Source: Peptoclostridium acidaminophilum DSM 3953 (lineage in GTDB: Bacteria; Bacillota; Clostridia; Peptostreptococcales; Peptostreptococcaceae). From it: a DNA stretch of 64,000 bases. Position numbers and translations under genes: made by a program. Below the pieces are notes generated by a model. It worked only from the letters and a program-made list of their open reading frames with translations. It was not told the DNA's origin and ran no database searches. The stretch spans positions 1,805,183 to 1,869,182 of the forward strand of contig NZ_CP007452.1 of the NCBI RefSeq assembly GCF_000597865.1, given 5' to 3'. How positions within the stretch are numbered: position 1 is the first letter of the stretch; each line of letters starts with the position of its first letter. Positions 17,039 to 25,786 of this stretch are shown here, one piece after another.

Positions 17039-18238
17039 TTAAAAATCGGCATACAGACTTCCAAGGTCCAGCCTGCCCAGCTTTGTGTTTTCATACTCCG
17101 ACCTTATAGAAAGGGCAGCCTTTCTAAAATCCATGCTCACGCAGCCGTTTTGTATGGCTGAATAAGCCTCTATGAATGCCGCAAGCCTGTCAGCTGCCCT
17201 TACAGCCTTGCCGTCCCTTGGACTGTAAATATCCAGGTTGAACTCCCGGTCTATCTCTCCGATAGTCTTCCCGATCCTCTTGGCGTCAAACACTATTTCA
17301 TCGTCAAACTCATCCTGGGTGAACCTTTGAATGTCTTCGCAATGCGCCTTTGGAAGCAGAGGATATATGACCTTTTCCATGTTTTCGCGCTCTATATCCT
17401 TTATGAGCTCCTCAAGGCCTTCTATCGATCTTTTAACCGGAGATATGATATCCCGCGTAAACACCTCCGGCAAATCATGGAAAAGCCCTGTGAAGAAGTT
17501 ATTAACGCATCGCCTTGGGCATGCTCCCATCTCAAGCGAGAAAATATACGAGAGCATAGCCACATACGCAGAGTGGGCAAGCACCGATGTCCTTGGAATT
17601 CGGTGAAGCTGGGCCCATCTGTTTTGGTACCTTAACCTTCCGCATATGTCAATGAAGCTTCTGCTTTTTTTGTCATCTAGTATCAATCTCATGCCCTCAA
17701 GGAACCTGTAGCTTTCTATCTTGCGAACAAAGTCATCCCTTATATGTTCGAGCTCGAACGCATCCGGGTTCATCCTCTCTATTATTCCAAACTCCCAGTA
17801 CGACGCGTAGCTGTGGGCCGCCTCGAGCACATCGGCTGAAGCCTTGCTGATGTTGCCTGCCAAGTGGCTCTCAAATCTCCCCTTGAAATCAGATCCCATG
17901 CTTGATATTACAGTGTCTAGCTCCGCCAATACAAAGCTGTTGAGTCTTTTGTATTTTTCCTCGTCCTGCTTTATCCTGTAGAACACAGGAGGCTTTATAT
18001 CGGTTATTACAATCCTTTGAAGCAAGTCGAATATGGCCCCTTCTATGACCTGTATCCAGTCGAAGCCTTCCCTGCCTTCTTCGTGCTTTCCTATGAAATA
18101 AGCCACGACCATCTTGTGGCCTTGCTTATCGAGCTCTATAAGATCAAAAGGCCTGAGGTGGTCGTTCCACCGTTGCATATATGCCGCGTCAAACAGCTTG
18201 AGTATGAGACCCTTTCTAATTGCAATCACCGCCTTCAT
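17039..18238 (-). CDS. HD-domain phosphohydrolase, YfbR-like
   Basis: About 399 residues carrying a full HD motif set: HSAYVAMLSYIFSLEM for the first His, FFTGLFHDLPEVFTRDI for His-Asp and the following acid, and KAVRAADRLAAFIEA for the last Asp. This pattern is closest to YfbR-type nucleotidases; the first 190 residues have no recognised domain. The ATG at 18238 lies inside the end of the upstream GGDEF gene (23-base overlap), so the two are made together. The pairing suggests a link to nucleotide signalling, but the HD-GYP signature is absent, so c-di-GMP hydrolysis is unlikely. Confidence 0.75.
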   Translation of the reverse strand: MKAVIAIRKGLILKLFDAAYMQRWNDHLRPFDLIELDKQGHKMVVAYFIGKHEEGREGFDWIQVIEGAIFDLLQRIVITDIKPPVFYRIKQDEEKYKRLNSFVLAELDTVISSMGSDFKGRFESHLAGNISKASADVLEAAHSYASYWEFGIIERMNPDAFELEHIRDDFVRKIESYRFLEGMRLILDDKKSRSFIDICGRLRYQNRWAQLHRIPRTSVLAHSAYVAMLSYIFSLEMGACPRRCVNNFFTGLFHDLPEVFTRDIISPVKRSIEGLEELIKDIERENMEKVIYPLLPKAHCEDIQRFTQDEFDDEIVFDAKRIGKTIGEIDREFNLDIYSPRDGKAVRAADRLAAFIEAYSAIQNGCVSMDFRKAALSIRSEYENTKLGRLDLGSLYADF

Positions 18239-19136
18239 ATTCAGATGAGACAACCTTGTTTCTGCCCGCATTCTTGGCCGCATAAAGGTTTCTGTCTGCA
18301 GCAGCTATTAGTTTCTCGAGGCTTAAGTTCTTAAGCAATGTGCATACTCCAAAGCTTGATGTGAAACTTATATCATTGCCGTCATACTCCAACGAAAAGC
18401 CCTCTGCAGATTTTCTCATACACTCAGCAACTTCATGCGCCTTGTCACAGCCGGCTCCTTTGAGGAATACTATGAACTCCTCACCTCCATACCGCGCCAC
18501 CCAGTCCAAGTCCTTCCTTACGCAGCCTTCAAGCACCCCCGCAAAAGCCTCGAGCACCTTGTCCCCCGCTATGTGGCCGTAATTATCATTAATGCTCTTG
18601 AACTTGTCTATGTCGGCCATTATTATTGAGATTTCCTCTCCCTTTTCGCATGCGCTCATTATTTCATACGGCAGCCTCTCGTTTATGTACCTTCTGTTGT
18701 ATACCTTCGTCAGCTCGTCCTTAACCAGGAGCAGGTTTTTTCTCTCAAGCATGCCGTATATCTCGGATTTGCCCTTGCCAAGAAACTCATCCACGAGATT
18801 GCTGTCGCTCGCCTCCTTAAGCAGTTCCGCCACAAAGATTCTGCCTTCCACTTGCAAAGGCACCACAGTGACCATATAAACCCTTTCTCCGTTGTATTCA
18901 ATCTTTATGAATGTCTTGTTTTCTTTTATAGCCCGCATGGATGTGCAGTTTTTGCACACCTGCCCAGTATTCCAAAATTCATAGCATTTGGACTCACTCT
19001 CCACCGGGTTGTCGCCTATATCATACACCTTCTTGGCCACAGGATCCACAAGCCTTACAGCATCGTATATGTGACTTAGAAAGCCTATTCCTTCCATTAT
19101 ATTGTCTATTTTTAAATTCACCGAGTCACTGCGCAA
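18216..19136 (-). CDS. Diguanylate cyclase with N-terminal Cys-rich sensor
   Basis: A 306-residue soluble protein. Residues about 20-110 look like a PAS-type sensor that includes CYEFWNTGQVCKNC, a cysteine cluster of the kind used to bind metal or haem or to sense redox. The C-terminal half is a GGDEF domain: DELTKVYNRRYINERLP, ADIDKFKSINDNYGH and an active site GGEEF. No RxxD inhibitory site is evident before the active site. A TTG start at 19136 has GGGAGG eight bases upstream. It overlaps the HD hydrolase gene. Confidence 0.88.
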   Translation of the reverse strand: MRSDSVNLKIDNIMEGIGFLSHIYDAVRLVDPVAKKVYDIGDNPVESESKCYEFWNTGQVCKNCTSMRAIKENKTFIKIEYNGERVYMVTVVPLQVEGRIFVAELLKEASDSNLVDEFLGKGKSEIYGMLERKNLLLVKDELTKVYNRRYINERLPYEIMSACEKGEEISIIMADIDKFKSINDNYGHIAGDKVLEAFAGVLEGCVRKDLDWVARYGGEEFIVFLKGAGCDKAHEVAECMRKSAEGFSLEYDGNDISFTSSFGVCTLLKNLSLEKLIAAADRNLYAAKNAGRNKVVSSEYEGGDCN

Positions 19137-19255
19137 TCTGTATACCTCCCATACTTCAGTATAGCTTTATTCTCTTGCATATATCCATACTATATCACAT
19201 GCCGCATGGTGTAAACCTGGAATAATAACATTTTTAATTTGATTTCAGCATATAT

Positions 19256-19288
19256 AAAAAGAGGCCTGCAAAAGCTTGCAGACCTCTT
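19256..19288 (-). terminator. Terminator after the S1-domain gene
   Basis: AGAGGTCTGCAA and TTGCAGGCCTCT arms pair with one G-U pair and are followed by TTTTTATA on the minus strand. Confidence 0.9.
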
Positions 19289-19296
19289 GATATTAG

Positions 19297-20448
19297 TTAT
19301 TCGTTTATTGAATCTTCTACAGTGTTTACAGGAGTTTCGTCGCTGTAGTCTTCTGCAGCTTCTGTTTCTCCGCCCTGAGCCTCTTTTATGCTTAGGCTTA
19401 TCTTCTTTTCTTCAGGCTTTATTTCTATTATCTTTGCACTGACCTTTTGTCCTTCGCTTAACACGTCAGAAGGCTTTGCAATATGCTTTTGGTCTATCTG
19501 CGATATGTGGCAGAATCCGTCAAGACCCGGCTCAAGCTCTATGAATGCTCCGAAATTAGGGAGTCTAAGCACAGTACCTTCAACCACGTCGCCTACATTG
19601 TATTTTGAAGAAACAAGCGTCCAAGGATCTGGAGTAACCTGCTTAAGGCTTAGAGATATTCTCTCTTTTTCCTTGTCAAAGTCAATCACATAAACCTCTA
19701 CCATGTCACCCTCAGAAACAACTTCCGCTGGGCTGTTTACTCTCTTCCACGAAAGCTCAGATACGTGTATAAGGCCGTCTATTCCGCCCAAGTCTACAAA
19801 CGCACCAAAATCAGTAAGTCTCTTAACTTGGCCTTTTCTGACTTCGCCCTTTTGTATAGAATCAAGGACAGCTGCCTTTTTAGACTCTATCTCCTTTTTC
19901 TCCACTTCTTTTCTTGAGAATACAAGCTTTCTCTTGCCCTTGTCAACTTCTATAACCTTTACTTCAAGAGTCTTTCCTACAAACTCGGCAAGATCCTTTG
20001 TAAAGCCCATAGATATGTGAGATGCCGGTATGAATCCTTTGATTCCCTTGTAAAGAGCCATTGCTCCTCCCTTTACAACCTCTACAACTCTTACCGGGAA
20101 AATCTCTCCTGTTTCATGCATAGCAATGAAATCGTCCCACACCTTAAGTCCTTCCAGTCTCTTTCTTGAAAGCAGAACGTTTCCTTCGCCGTCATTAAGC
20201 TTTACTACATAAACCTCGATTTCATCGTTTTCCTTAACAGCCTCTGTAAGTACTACGTCAGAATCGCTTGAAAATTCACTCTTAGTTATGATACCGTCCG
20301 ACTTGTATCCTATGTTAACCATAACCTCATTATCATTTACAAGAATAACTGTTCCCTTTACAATATCACCTGTTTTTATCCTCTTCATTTCCTGTTCTTC
20401 ATTGTCCAAAAGTTCTTGCATTGTAAGCATGTTTTCAGAATTATTCAC
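19297..20448 (-). CDS. rpsA: S1-domain RNA-binding protein (ribosomal protein S1 homologue)
   Basis: A 383-residue protein with four S1 RNA-binding repeats beginning near residues 27, 113, 197 and 282; the third and fourth show the best consensus (VKRLTDFGAFVDLGGIDGLIHVSELSW and GTVLRLPNFGAFIELEPGLDGFCHIS style). Four repeats is the low-GC Gram-positive form, shorter than the six-repeat enterobacterial S1. In Clostridia it is often fused or adjacent to IspH, which is not the case here. A GTG start at 20448 has AGGAGGG nine bases upstream. It probably helps mRNA binding or stability rather than being a core ribosomal protein. Confidence 0.9.
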   Translation of the reverse strand: MNNSENMLTMQELLDNEEQEMKRIKTGDIVKGTVILVNDNEVMVNIGYKSDGIITKSEFSSDSDVVLTEAVKENDEIEVYVVKLNDGEGNVLLSRKRLEGLKVWDDFIAMHETGEIFPVRVVEVVKGGAMALYKGIKGFIPASHISMGFTKDLAEFVGKTLEVKVIEVDKGKRKLVFSRKEVEKKEIESKKAAVLDSIQKGEVRKGQVKRLTDFGAFVDLGGIDGLIHVSELSWKRVNSPAEVVSEGDMVEVYVIDFDKEKERISLSLKQVTPDPWTLVSSKYNVGDVVEGTVLRLPNFGAFIELEPGLDGFCHISQIDQKHIAKPSDVLSEGQKVSAKIIEIKPEEKKISLSIKEAQGGETEAAEDYSDETPVNTVEDSINE

Positions 20449-20677
20449 TTAACTACGCCCTCCTTGACTATCCTTTTTGCAGCCCCGGCTCGACTGCAAT
20501 GGATTATATCTTTATATTGTCCTCGTTGCAGGTATATTAATTTCAATTGCCACAAGAGTCCTTTCTAAATTATAACATAAATTTAGCATTGGACTAATTA
20601 TTTTAATAAATTATTCGCTATAAGCGTACATTTTTTTCATTTGCAGCCGGAAACATCTTTTTTATGCCATATAATTA

Positions 20678-20706
20678 TTCATTAATCATACCATGTATGA
20701 TATAAT
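20678..20706 (+). promoter_or_regulatory. Promoter with a perfect 7-3-7 operator-like dyad
   Basis: ATCATAC-CAT-GTATGAT at 20685-20701 is a perfect dyad that ends on the first base of a TATAAT -10 box (20701-20706). A weak -35 (TTCATT, 20678-20683) lies 17 bases upstream. A protein bound to the dyad would block the promoter of the SEC-C gene. The rest of 20449-20677 is AT-rich and holds no gene. Confidence 0.65.
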
Positions 20707-20742
20707 TATCTGCGAAATAACTTGACTAAGGAGACTAAATCT

Positions 20743-21240
20743 ATGAAACTATATGAATCTTGGAAAGAAAGCTACGAGAACCTTGACAACGCAGGCTACG
20801 AAACATTCTGGAGAGAATATCTTCCAAAGGAGATGGAGAACTACAAGTATATACTTTCGCACAAGGATGAGACTGTAGGTGGAAAGCTCGTCGACATTGC
20901 AGATAAATTCAACATGGAAACAGTTACGTTTGCAGGCTTTATTGACGGCATCAACGACAGCCTTAAAGAGAGCATAGACCTTGACGAACTCACTGAAGAC
21001 AGCAATATCTCTCTAAATGTTGACTTTGAAAAGCTCTACTACAACATGCTTGACGCCAAAGCCGACTGGCTCTACAATCTTGACGAGTGGGATGGCGTGC
21101 TCTCTACTGAAAAAAGAAAGCAAATCAAGAAGGAATACGACAAGACAAAGACAGTAGTAAAAGAGCAGCTTCCCGGCAGAAACGAGCCTTGCCCTTGCGG
21201 AAGCGGAAAAAAATACAAAAAATGCTGCGGAGCAAAGTAG
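20743..21240 (+). CDS. SEC-C motif protein
   Basis: A 165-residue acidic protein whose C-terminus is a zinc-binding SEC-C motif ([18 protein letters not shown]), the same metal-binding tail found on SecA. The first 140 residues are helical and unrecognised. SEC-C domains occur on many proteins and mainly indicate zinc binding and protein or ribosome contact. The ATG at 20743 has AAGGAG nine bases upstream; the frame also opens earlier at a TTG (20722) without support. It is monocistronic, under the dyad promoter, and shares a convergent terminator with the universal stress protein gene. Confidence 0.8.
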   Translation: MKLYESWKESYENLDNAGYETFWREYLPKEMENYKYILSHKDETVGGKLVDIADKFNMETVTFAGFIDGINDSLKESIDLDELTEDSNISLNVDFEKLYYNMLDAKADWLYNLDEWDGVLSTEKRKQIKKEYDKTKTVVKEQLPGRNEPCPCGSGKKYKKCCGAK

Positions 21241-21259
21241 TATAATCAAAGCGTTATTT

Positions 21260-21281
21260 AGCCCCTGAAGAATCAGGGGCT
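21260..21281. terminator. Bidirectional terminator between convergent genes
   Basis: AGCCCCTGA and TCAGGGGCT arms with a four-base centre; T-rich flanks on both sides serve the SEC-C gene (plus) and the universal stress gene (minus), whose stop codon touches it. Confidence 0.85.
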
Positions 21282-21796
21282 TATTTTATTTCCTCTTGAA
21301 TCCGTCTTATTCTTTCCTCTTCCATGTCTATGATCTTGTAGCTTGAGGCCTGGACAACAAGCACGGGAATCTGCGATTTTGCAATAATCCTTTTTATGGT
21401 GAAACTGGTTGCAAATTTCTTTATGAGGGAATCCTCGTAGTTGCACATTATGACAACGTCATATTTGCCGCTGGCGGCGTGCTCGAGTATTGCCTGCACC
21501 GTATCGCTATACGTCACTATAACCTGCACTTTTATCCCATGCGCTCCAAAGTACGCCTTTGCGCTGTTTGCTATGTCGTTTTTTCCCTTGCTCCTCGCAG
21601 CGTGCTTGAATTCTGATACATTCCCTTTTTTCGGCGGCTTGGCCTTAACCGGTTCCACCGGAGCATACGCAGGTCTTTTATCTATATGGAGTATAGTAAC
21701 AAACGCGCCGTATTTTTGGGCAATATCAAGAGCTATCTTGTACGCCCTTTTGCTGAATTCTATGCCTTCCACCGGAAGTAGTATGCTTTGTATCAT
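21281..21796 (-). CDS. Universal stress protein (UspA family)
   Basis: A 171-residue cytoplasmic protein of the adenine-nucleotide-binding alpha/beta Usp fold. The first strand (ILLPVEGIEFSKRAYKIALDIA), the central HGIKVQVIVTYSDTVQAILEHA and SQIPVLVVQ are typical. The usual G-2x-G-9x-G(S/T) ATP loop is altered (IMCNYEDSLIKKFATSFTIKRII lacks the first glycines), which suggests the non-ATP-binding branch. A lysine- and proline-rich insert (KAKPPKKGN) after the first helix is unusual. The start at 21796 follows GGAGGCGG by six bases. The biological role cannot be stated. Confidence 0.85.
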   Translation of the reverse strand: MIQSILLPVEGIEFSKRAYKIALDIAQKYGAFVTILHIDKRPAYAPVEPVKAKPPKKGNVSEFKHAARSKGKNDIANSAKAYFGAHGIKVQVIVTYSDTVQAILEHAASGKYDVVIMCNYEDSLIKKFATSFTIKRIIAKSQIPVLVVQASSYKIIDMEEERIRRIQEEIK

Positions 21797-21898
21797 CTCA
21801 AACCGCCTCCAAAATATAGATAACAATTTACAATTGAACCTTAGTATTTAATATACCTAATATGCGCAGCATTTAATCTTTTAAAAAACCCTTTAAAA

Positions 21899-21934
21899 CA
21901 CAAAACCCGCCCAGACAAAGCAAGGCAGGTTTTA
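21899..21934 (-). terminator. Terminator after the small membrane protein gene
   Basis: Arms AAAACCTGCC and GGCGGGTTTT (one G-U pair) on the minus strand, ending in TTTTGTGTTTT. Confidence 0.75.
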
Positions 21935-21944
21935 TAGTATAGGT

Positions 21945-22142
21945 TTATAGGTTTATAATTGAAATTATTACAGATACCATGAATATCATTATGAAAATCC
22001 ACAGAGTCTGTTCCGGATTATTGCTTAAAGAAGCATTGGCAGATGCATTCTTTATATTTTTCGCATTTGCGGCTTTTTCCAATCCCCTGTTTCGCTTCCA
22101 CTGTTCCAAATCTACGACATTGCGGTTAATCATCTGCTCCAT
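21945..22142 (-). CDS. Small tail-anchored membrane protein, function unknown
   Basis: A 65-residue protein that I do not recognise. The first 45 residues are polar and rich in Asn and Ala (ANAKNIKNASANASLSNN), and the last 20 (WIFIMIFMVSVIISIINL) form one membrane segment, so it would be tail-anchored in the inner membrane. GGGGGAG lies nine bases before the ATG and a good terminator follows, which argues that it is expressed. It stands alone between the stress protein and the PAP2 phosphatase genes. Confidence 0.65.
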   Translation of the reverse strand: MEQMINRNVVDLEQWKRNRGLEKAANAKNIKNASANASLSNNPEQTLWIFIMIFMVSVIISIINL

Positions 22143-22268
22143 TAAGGTCCACTCCCCCGGGCGCGATATTTCAATGCATATGAAATCGTTTTCATACTGG
22201 CATTATACAATATTTTTTACCCGTTTTGAACAAAAAAACTCATTTTTTTGAATTTTTTTTGAGGCTTT

Positions 22269-22826
22269 CTATTGAAGGTGGTCAGAACGCTTCACTTCTT
22301 CACTCTTTTTTGAAGCTTCATACACCATATGGGCGCACACCGTACCCGTAATAATTCCTCCTATTATATCGCTGGGATAGTGGACAAAAAAATACATACG
22401 CGAAAACGCTATGAAAGCCGCAGGAACATACGCAAGCGCTCCGCTTTTACCGATGCATCTAGTCAGCATATATGCGGCGGCAAACGATGATGTTGTATGA
22501 CCTGACGGAAACGAATAGGAAAATGACATTCCCAGCGTGTTGCTTATTCCCTGAAGCTCCATGAATGGTCTTGGCCTTGCTATCAAAGGCTTGAGCACCA
22601 GATTGCCAACAATTGCGCCTGCGGCCAGAGCCAGCAGTGTGTATATGCCTGCCTTCCTGTATTTAGGTATTGCCGCAAGCATTATGCCTGTTGCAATCCA
22701 TACAAATCCAAAATCCCCCATCCTTGTAAAAAACAGCATCACATGGTCCATAGCACCCGATTTAAAAGCACTTTCAATCATATATAGCAGCCTTGCATCA
22801 AGCTGAAAAAACACTTTGAAATCCAT
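22269..22826 (-). CDS. PAP2-family membrane phosphatase
   Basis: A 185-residue integral membrane protein with about five hydrophobic segments and all three acid-phosphatase motifs: KPLIARPRPF, SFPSGHTTS and SRMYFFVHYPSD. These residues form the His-dependent active site of lipid phosphate phosphatases such as undecaprenyl-diphosphate or phosphatidylglycerol-phosphate phosphatase (PgpB/BcrC group); the sequence does not show which substrate is used. The ATG at 22826 follows GGGAG by seven bases; an in-frame GTG at 22832 is too close to the binding site. Confidence 0.88.
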   Translation of the reverse strand: MDFKVFFQLDARLLYMIESAFKSGAMDHVMLFFTRMGDFGFVWIATGIMLAAIPKYRKAGIYTLLALAAGAIVGNLVLKPLIARPRPFMELQGISNTLGMSFSYSFPSGHTTSSFAAAYMLTRCIGKSGALAYVPAAFIAFSRMYFFVHYPSDIIGGIITGTVCAHMVYEASKKSEEVKRSDHLQ

Positions 22827-23039
22827 TTGCACACTCCCTGCATTTTTTATATTCCGTTCCTCTTAATTATTATGCCTCACTAATTGCTATTCTGCAAACA
22901 TGCGCTTCATATAGCATTTTTATTAACTGCACAGTTTAATTATAAATAAATTTAACCGTTTTTTCTTATAAATATGCATACGACGAATGTAAAGGGGTAT
23001 ACTAAATAAACAGACTATAATCGAAAGGATGTGTTTTAA

Positions 23040-24464
23040 TTGAGTAAGAAACTTTACATTCCATTTGCTCTGCTCATAACTCTGTTGATGTCCTCTTTTT
23101 CTTTTGCGCAAGAGGGTGGATTGACAAGACTCGAATTTGCAAAGAAAGTACTGGGCATGTCCAAATATGAGCTTTCCAGTGAATCAGCTTCAATGTTTGG
23201 CGACATCCAAAATTCTCTCGACATCCCTTATTCCAACGCAGCAAGCAGCTACGGACTGATCAAGGGCTACGACAACAACTTCTTTCCTAATTCAAAACTC
23301 ACAAAAGAACAGGCTATTGTAATTATTGTAAGGGCGATGGGCGAAGAGCCTTTTGCGCAGCAGTTAAGCCAGGACAAGATGTCATCACTCCTCAAATTCT
23401 CCGATAGCAGCGCAATCTCAAGCTGGGCAAAGCCTGCAGTTGCATACCTTGTAGAAAACGGCCTTTTGGAAGCCTCAGGATCACTCGGACCTCAAGAAAT
23501 TGCCGCGGCATCGTTTGCTGACGATCTTTATTCAAAATGCAAATCGTTTTTTGATTCCAAGCTTTCACGGGAAGGCTATTCTGCAGCCCTTATACTTGAC
23601 AAGGCTTCAAAAAATATAGAAAAATACGACACATACAAGTTCAAGGGCGACATGGACATGGATTCCACGGTTACTGCGCCAGACGAGAACAACAACCCGG
23701 TTACAGAAAACACCAAAATGAAAATGGTGCAAGAAGGCGTATTTGAAAAACCCGAAAATATTTATGTGAAATCAACAATGACTATCATTCCTATGAATGA
23801 AAAGCAAAAAGAAGAGCTTGGCGACATGCTTGAGCAGACAAGCGAGCTTTACTATGACGGTCAAAAGTACCTCATGAAGACCAGCATGGACGACTCGTGG
23901 TTCGAGCTCGACATAACGCCTCTGATAAAGCAGCTCCAGAGCATGACAGGCTCAAGCAGCATGAATAACCAGGGCATCACAAGAGAGCAGCTGGAGCTCT
24001 ACGGAATGTTTGCAAAATATGGACTAGATGAAAAGATAGACGGCAAGGACTGCTATACGATAAATGTGGAGCTGGACAGCGCCACGTTCAACAAGCTCAT
24101 GAAGCAGATAATGGATCAGACTATTGAGTTCTACAAAGATTCCAACCTCCAGCAGCTTGACCAGGAGCAATCCGACATGAGCGAGCAGGAGATGGAGGAG
24201 TTCAAAGCTACACTAAACGCCATGTTTTCAAACATGAATGTCAATGTGGGATACAAATTCATAGTAGACAAGGAAACCCTTGAATACAGGTCCTTCGATA
24301 TAAAGCAAAAGATTGACATGTCCATGGGAGATATAAAGACAACGACTAATGCTGTCGGCTCGTTCGAATATTACGACTTCAACAAGCCCGTTGAATTTCC
24401 TCAGATAAAGGAATCTGACATAAAAAGCATTGATCAAATGAATCAGATTGAGAGTCCAGAATAG
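23040..24464 (+). CDS. Exported SLH-domain protein
   Basis: A 474-residue secreted protein. A signal peptide (residues 1-23, ending SFSFAQ) is followed by S-layer-homology-like repeats over about 25-165 (LTRLEFAKKVLGM, LTKEQAIVIIVRAMGEEP, SSWAKPAVAYLVENGLL). The rest (about 185-465) resembles the DUF6612-type module of exported proteins: YDTYKFKGDMDMDSTV, LYYDGQKYLMKTSMDDSWFELD and FIVDKETLEYRSFDIKQ describe a lipoprotein-like barrel. It would be attached to cell-wall polymer through the SLH repeats. The start is a TTG at 23040 after AAAGGATG. It is convergent with the sao operon and shares its terminator. No enzyme motif is seen. Confidence 0.8.
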   Translation: MSKKLYIPFALLITLLMSSFSFAQEGGLTRLEFAKKVLGMSKYELSSESASMFGDIQNSLDIPYSNAASSYGLIKGYDNNFFPNSKLTKEQAIVIIVRAMGEEPFAQQLSQDKMSSLLKFSDSSAISSWAKPAVAYLVENGLLEASGSLGPQEIAAASFADDLYSKCKSFFDSKLSREGYSAALILDKASKNIEKYDTYKFKGDMDMDSTVTAPDENNNPVTENTKMKMVQEGVFEKPENIYVKSTMTIIPMNEKQKEELGDMLEQTSELYYDGQKYLMKTSMDDSWFELDITPLIKQLQSMTGSSSMNNQGITREQLELYGMFAKYGLDEKIDGKDCYTINVELDSATFNKLMKQIMDQTIEFYKDSNLQQLDQEQSDMSEQEMEEFKATLNAMFSNMNVNVGYKFIVDKETLEYRSFDIKQKIDMSMGDIKTTTNAVGSFEYYDFNKPVEFPQIKESDIKSIDQMNQIESPE

Positions 24465-24519
24465 TGAATTAGATTTCCAAATGGCATTAACCAGATATGA
24501 AACAAACAACGCAATTAAG

Positions 24520-24567
24520 AAAGAGCCTTGAATCCTGCATATGAATGCAGAGTTCAAGGCTCTTTTC
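24520..24567. terminator. Strong bidirectional terminator
   Basis: AAGAGCCTTGAA and TTCAAGGCTCTT arms with an inner GCAT/ATGC stem. T-rich tails on both strands allow it to end both the SLH gene (plus) and the sao operon (minus). Confidence 0.93.
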
Positions 24568-24599
24568 TCTTACCGTCTAATATAAACAGTATTAATCTC

Positions 24600-25754
24600 C
24601 TATTTGTCTATCATCTCAAGGAACGCACCAACACGAGTCATTATCTGGCCCGAATCCGATTTGGAATAATCTGTTTCAAGATAAAGATATGGAAGTCCCA
24701 GTTTTCCACTCACATGTTTTTTAACCTGGAACGCTTCTACGTTGTAGGTGTGGCAAGCCTGGAGAACTATCTCCACCACGCCATCGACCTTGAACCTGTC
24801 TGCAAGCTCTGACAGGAGCTCGTATCTTGCATCGTTTGGAGACATTACAGAACATGCTATGTTAAGGTACTTTTCAGAAAGAGCATCATAGCAATCCTTG
24901 CTTTCATCTACAAGCGTCTCCTTCTCCTTGGCTCCGCCACAGTTTTCATAGCATACTACAACACCGCCGCTGTCTTCTATGGCCTTTATGACCTTGTCGG
25001 CAACTCCACCTGTTGGGCAGCCTGTCACCATTATCCTTGGAGCCTTGTCTGAGATTGGTCTGCTGCCAGCTTCATATTCAGACTTTATCTTGTCTATTAT
25101 GCCCCTCATGCTCTCAATAAACTCCAGCCTGTCGAACTTGAACTCAGAGCCATACAGCAGCTGGTGCATTTCATAACCGCTCATTGGCGGAGGGCACGCC
25201 ATCGAAAGGTCGTAGAATTCCTTAAGAACTTTTCTTTCCTGATTTCTAAGCTTTATTGCAGCCCTTAGTTTTTCATCAGTTATTTCCACTCCAAGATCTT
25301 TCTCAAGCCTTTCCTTCAGCTTAATAATCTCATTTTTCCAGAGCCTCAGAGCCTCGCTGCAGTCATATGTCTGAGGAAGCTGCATAACGTGCACCGGCTT
25401 TATTTCACCAAGCAATTCAAACATCTTCTTTTTGCCGTCACATGTAGTCTCGCCAACCAGCAGGTCTGAAAAATAAAAGTAAGGACACTTGTCCGTCATG
25501 GCAAAGCCGTAGCTTGACTTTATAAGCGGACACAGGTTCCTTGGCAGATCCTTTTCCGCATCAGGTATAGGTTCCTCGCTCGTGCCGCAAAGGCCTACGG
25601 CAACAGCATCAGCTGCCATAATAATCTCCTTTGGAGTGTACGTGCAGAATATTCCTACAACATTCTTCCCGCTTTCCTTTATATCTTTCATCTTCAGGAA
25701 GCCTTCCTTCCTGGCTTCGCTAAAATCTTCGAATATTTCAGGCAAATCTTTCAA
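24600..25754 (-). CDS. 2-hydroxyacyl-CoA dehydratase-like double-cubane cluster protein
   Basis: About 384 residues matching the HgdB/BcrB-like family (2-hydroxyglutaryl-CoA dehydratase D-component). Conserved cysteines appear in GIFCTYTPKEI, NLCPLIKSSYG, DKCPYFYF, MACPPPMSGYE, MVTGCPTGG and CYENCGG, as expected for cluster ligands. A homologue in this family carries a double-cubane [8Fe-9S] cluster and reduces small molecules at very low potential. The usual partner, an HgdC-like ATPase activator, is not in the window. It is the last gene of the sao operon, 32 bases after the lyase stop. Start chosen at TTG 25754, six bases after GAGGAGGT; an ATG at 25760 is too close. Its role in the operon is inferred from position only. 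Confidence 0.8.
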   Translation of the reverse strand: MKDLPEIFEDFSEARKEGFLKMKDIKESGKNVVGIFCTYTPKEIIMAADAVAVGLCGTSEEPIPDAEKDLPRNLCPLIKSSYGFAMTDKCPYFYFSDLLVGETTCDGKKKMFELLGEIKPVHVMQLPQTYDCSEALRLWKNEIIKLKERLEKDLGVEITDEKLRAAIKLRNQERKVLKEFYDLSMACPPPMSGYEMHQLLYGSEFKFDRLEFIESMRGIIDKIKSEYEAGSRPISDKAPRIMVTGCPTGGVADKVIKAIEDSGGVVVCYENCGGAKEKETLVDESKDCYDALSEKYLNIACSVMSPNDARYELLSELADRFKVDGVVEIVLQACHTYNVEAFQVKKHVSGKLGLPYLYLETDYSKSDSGQIMTRVGAFLEMIDK

Positions 25755-25786
25755 AATCATACCTCCTCTACATTGCTCAAGCTTGA

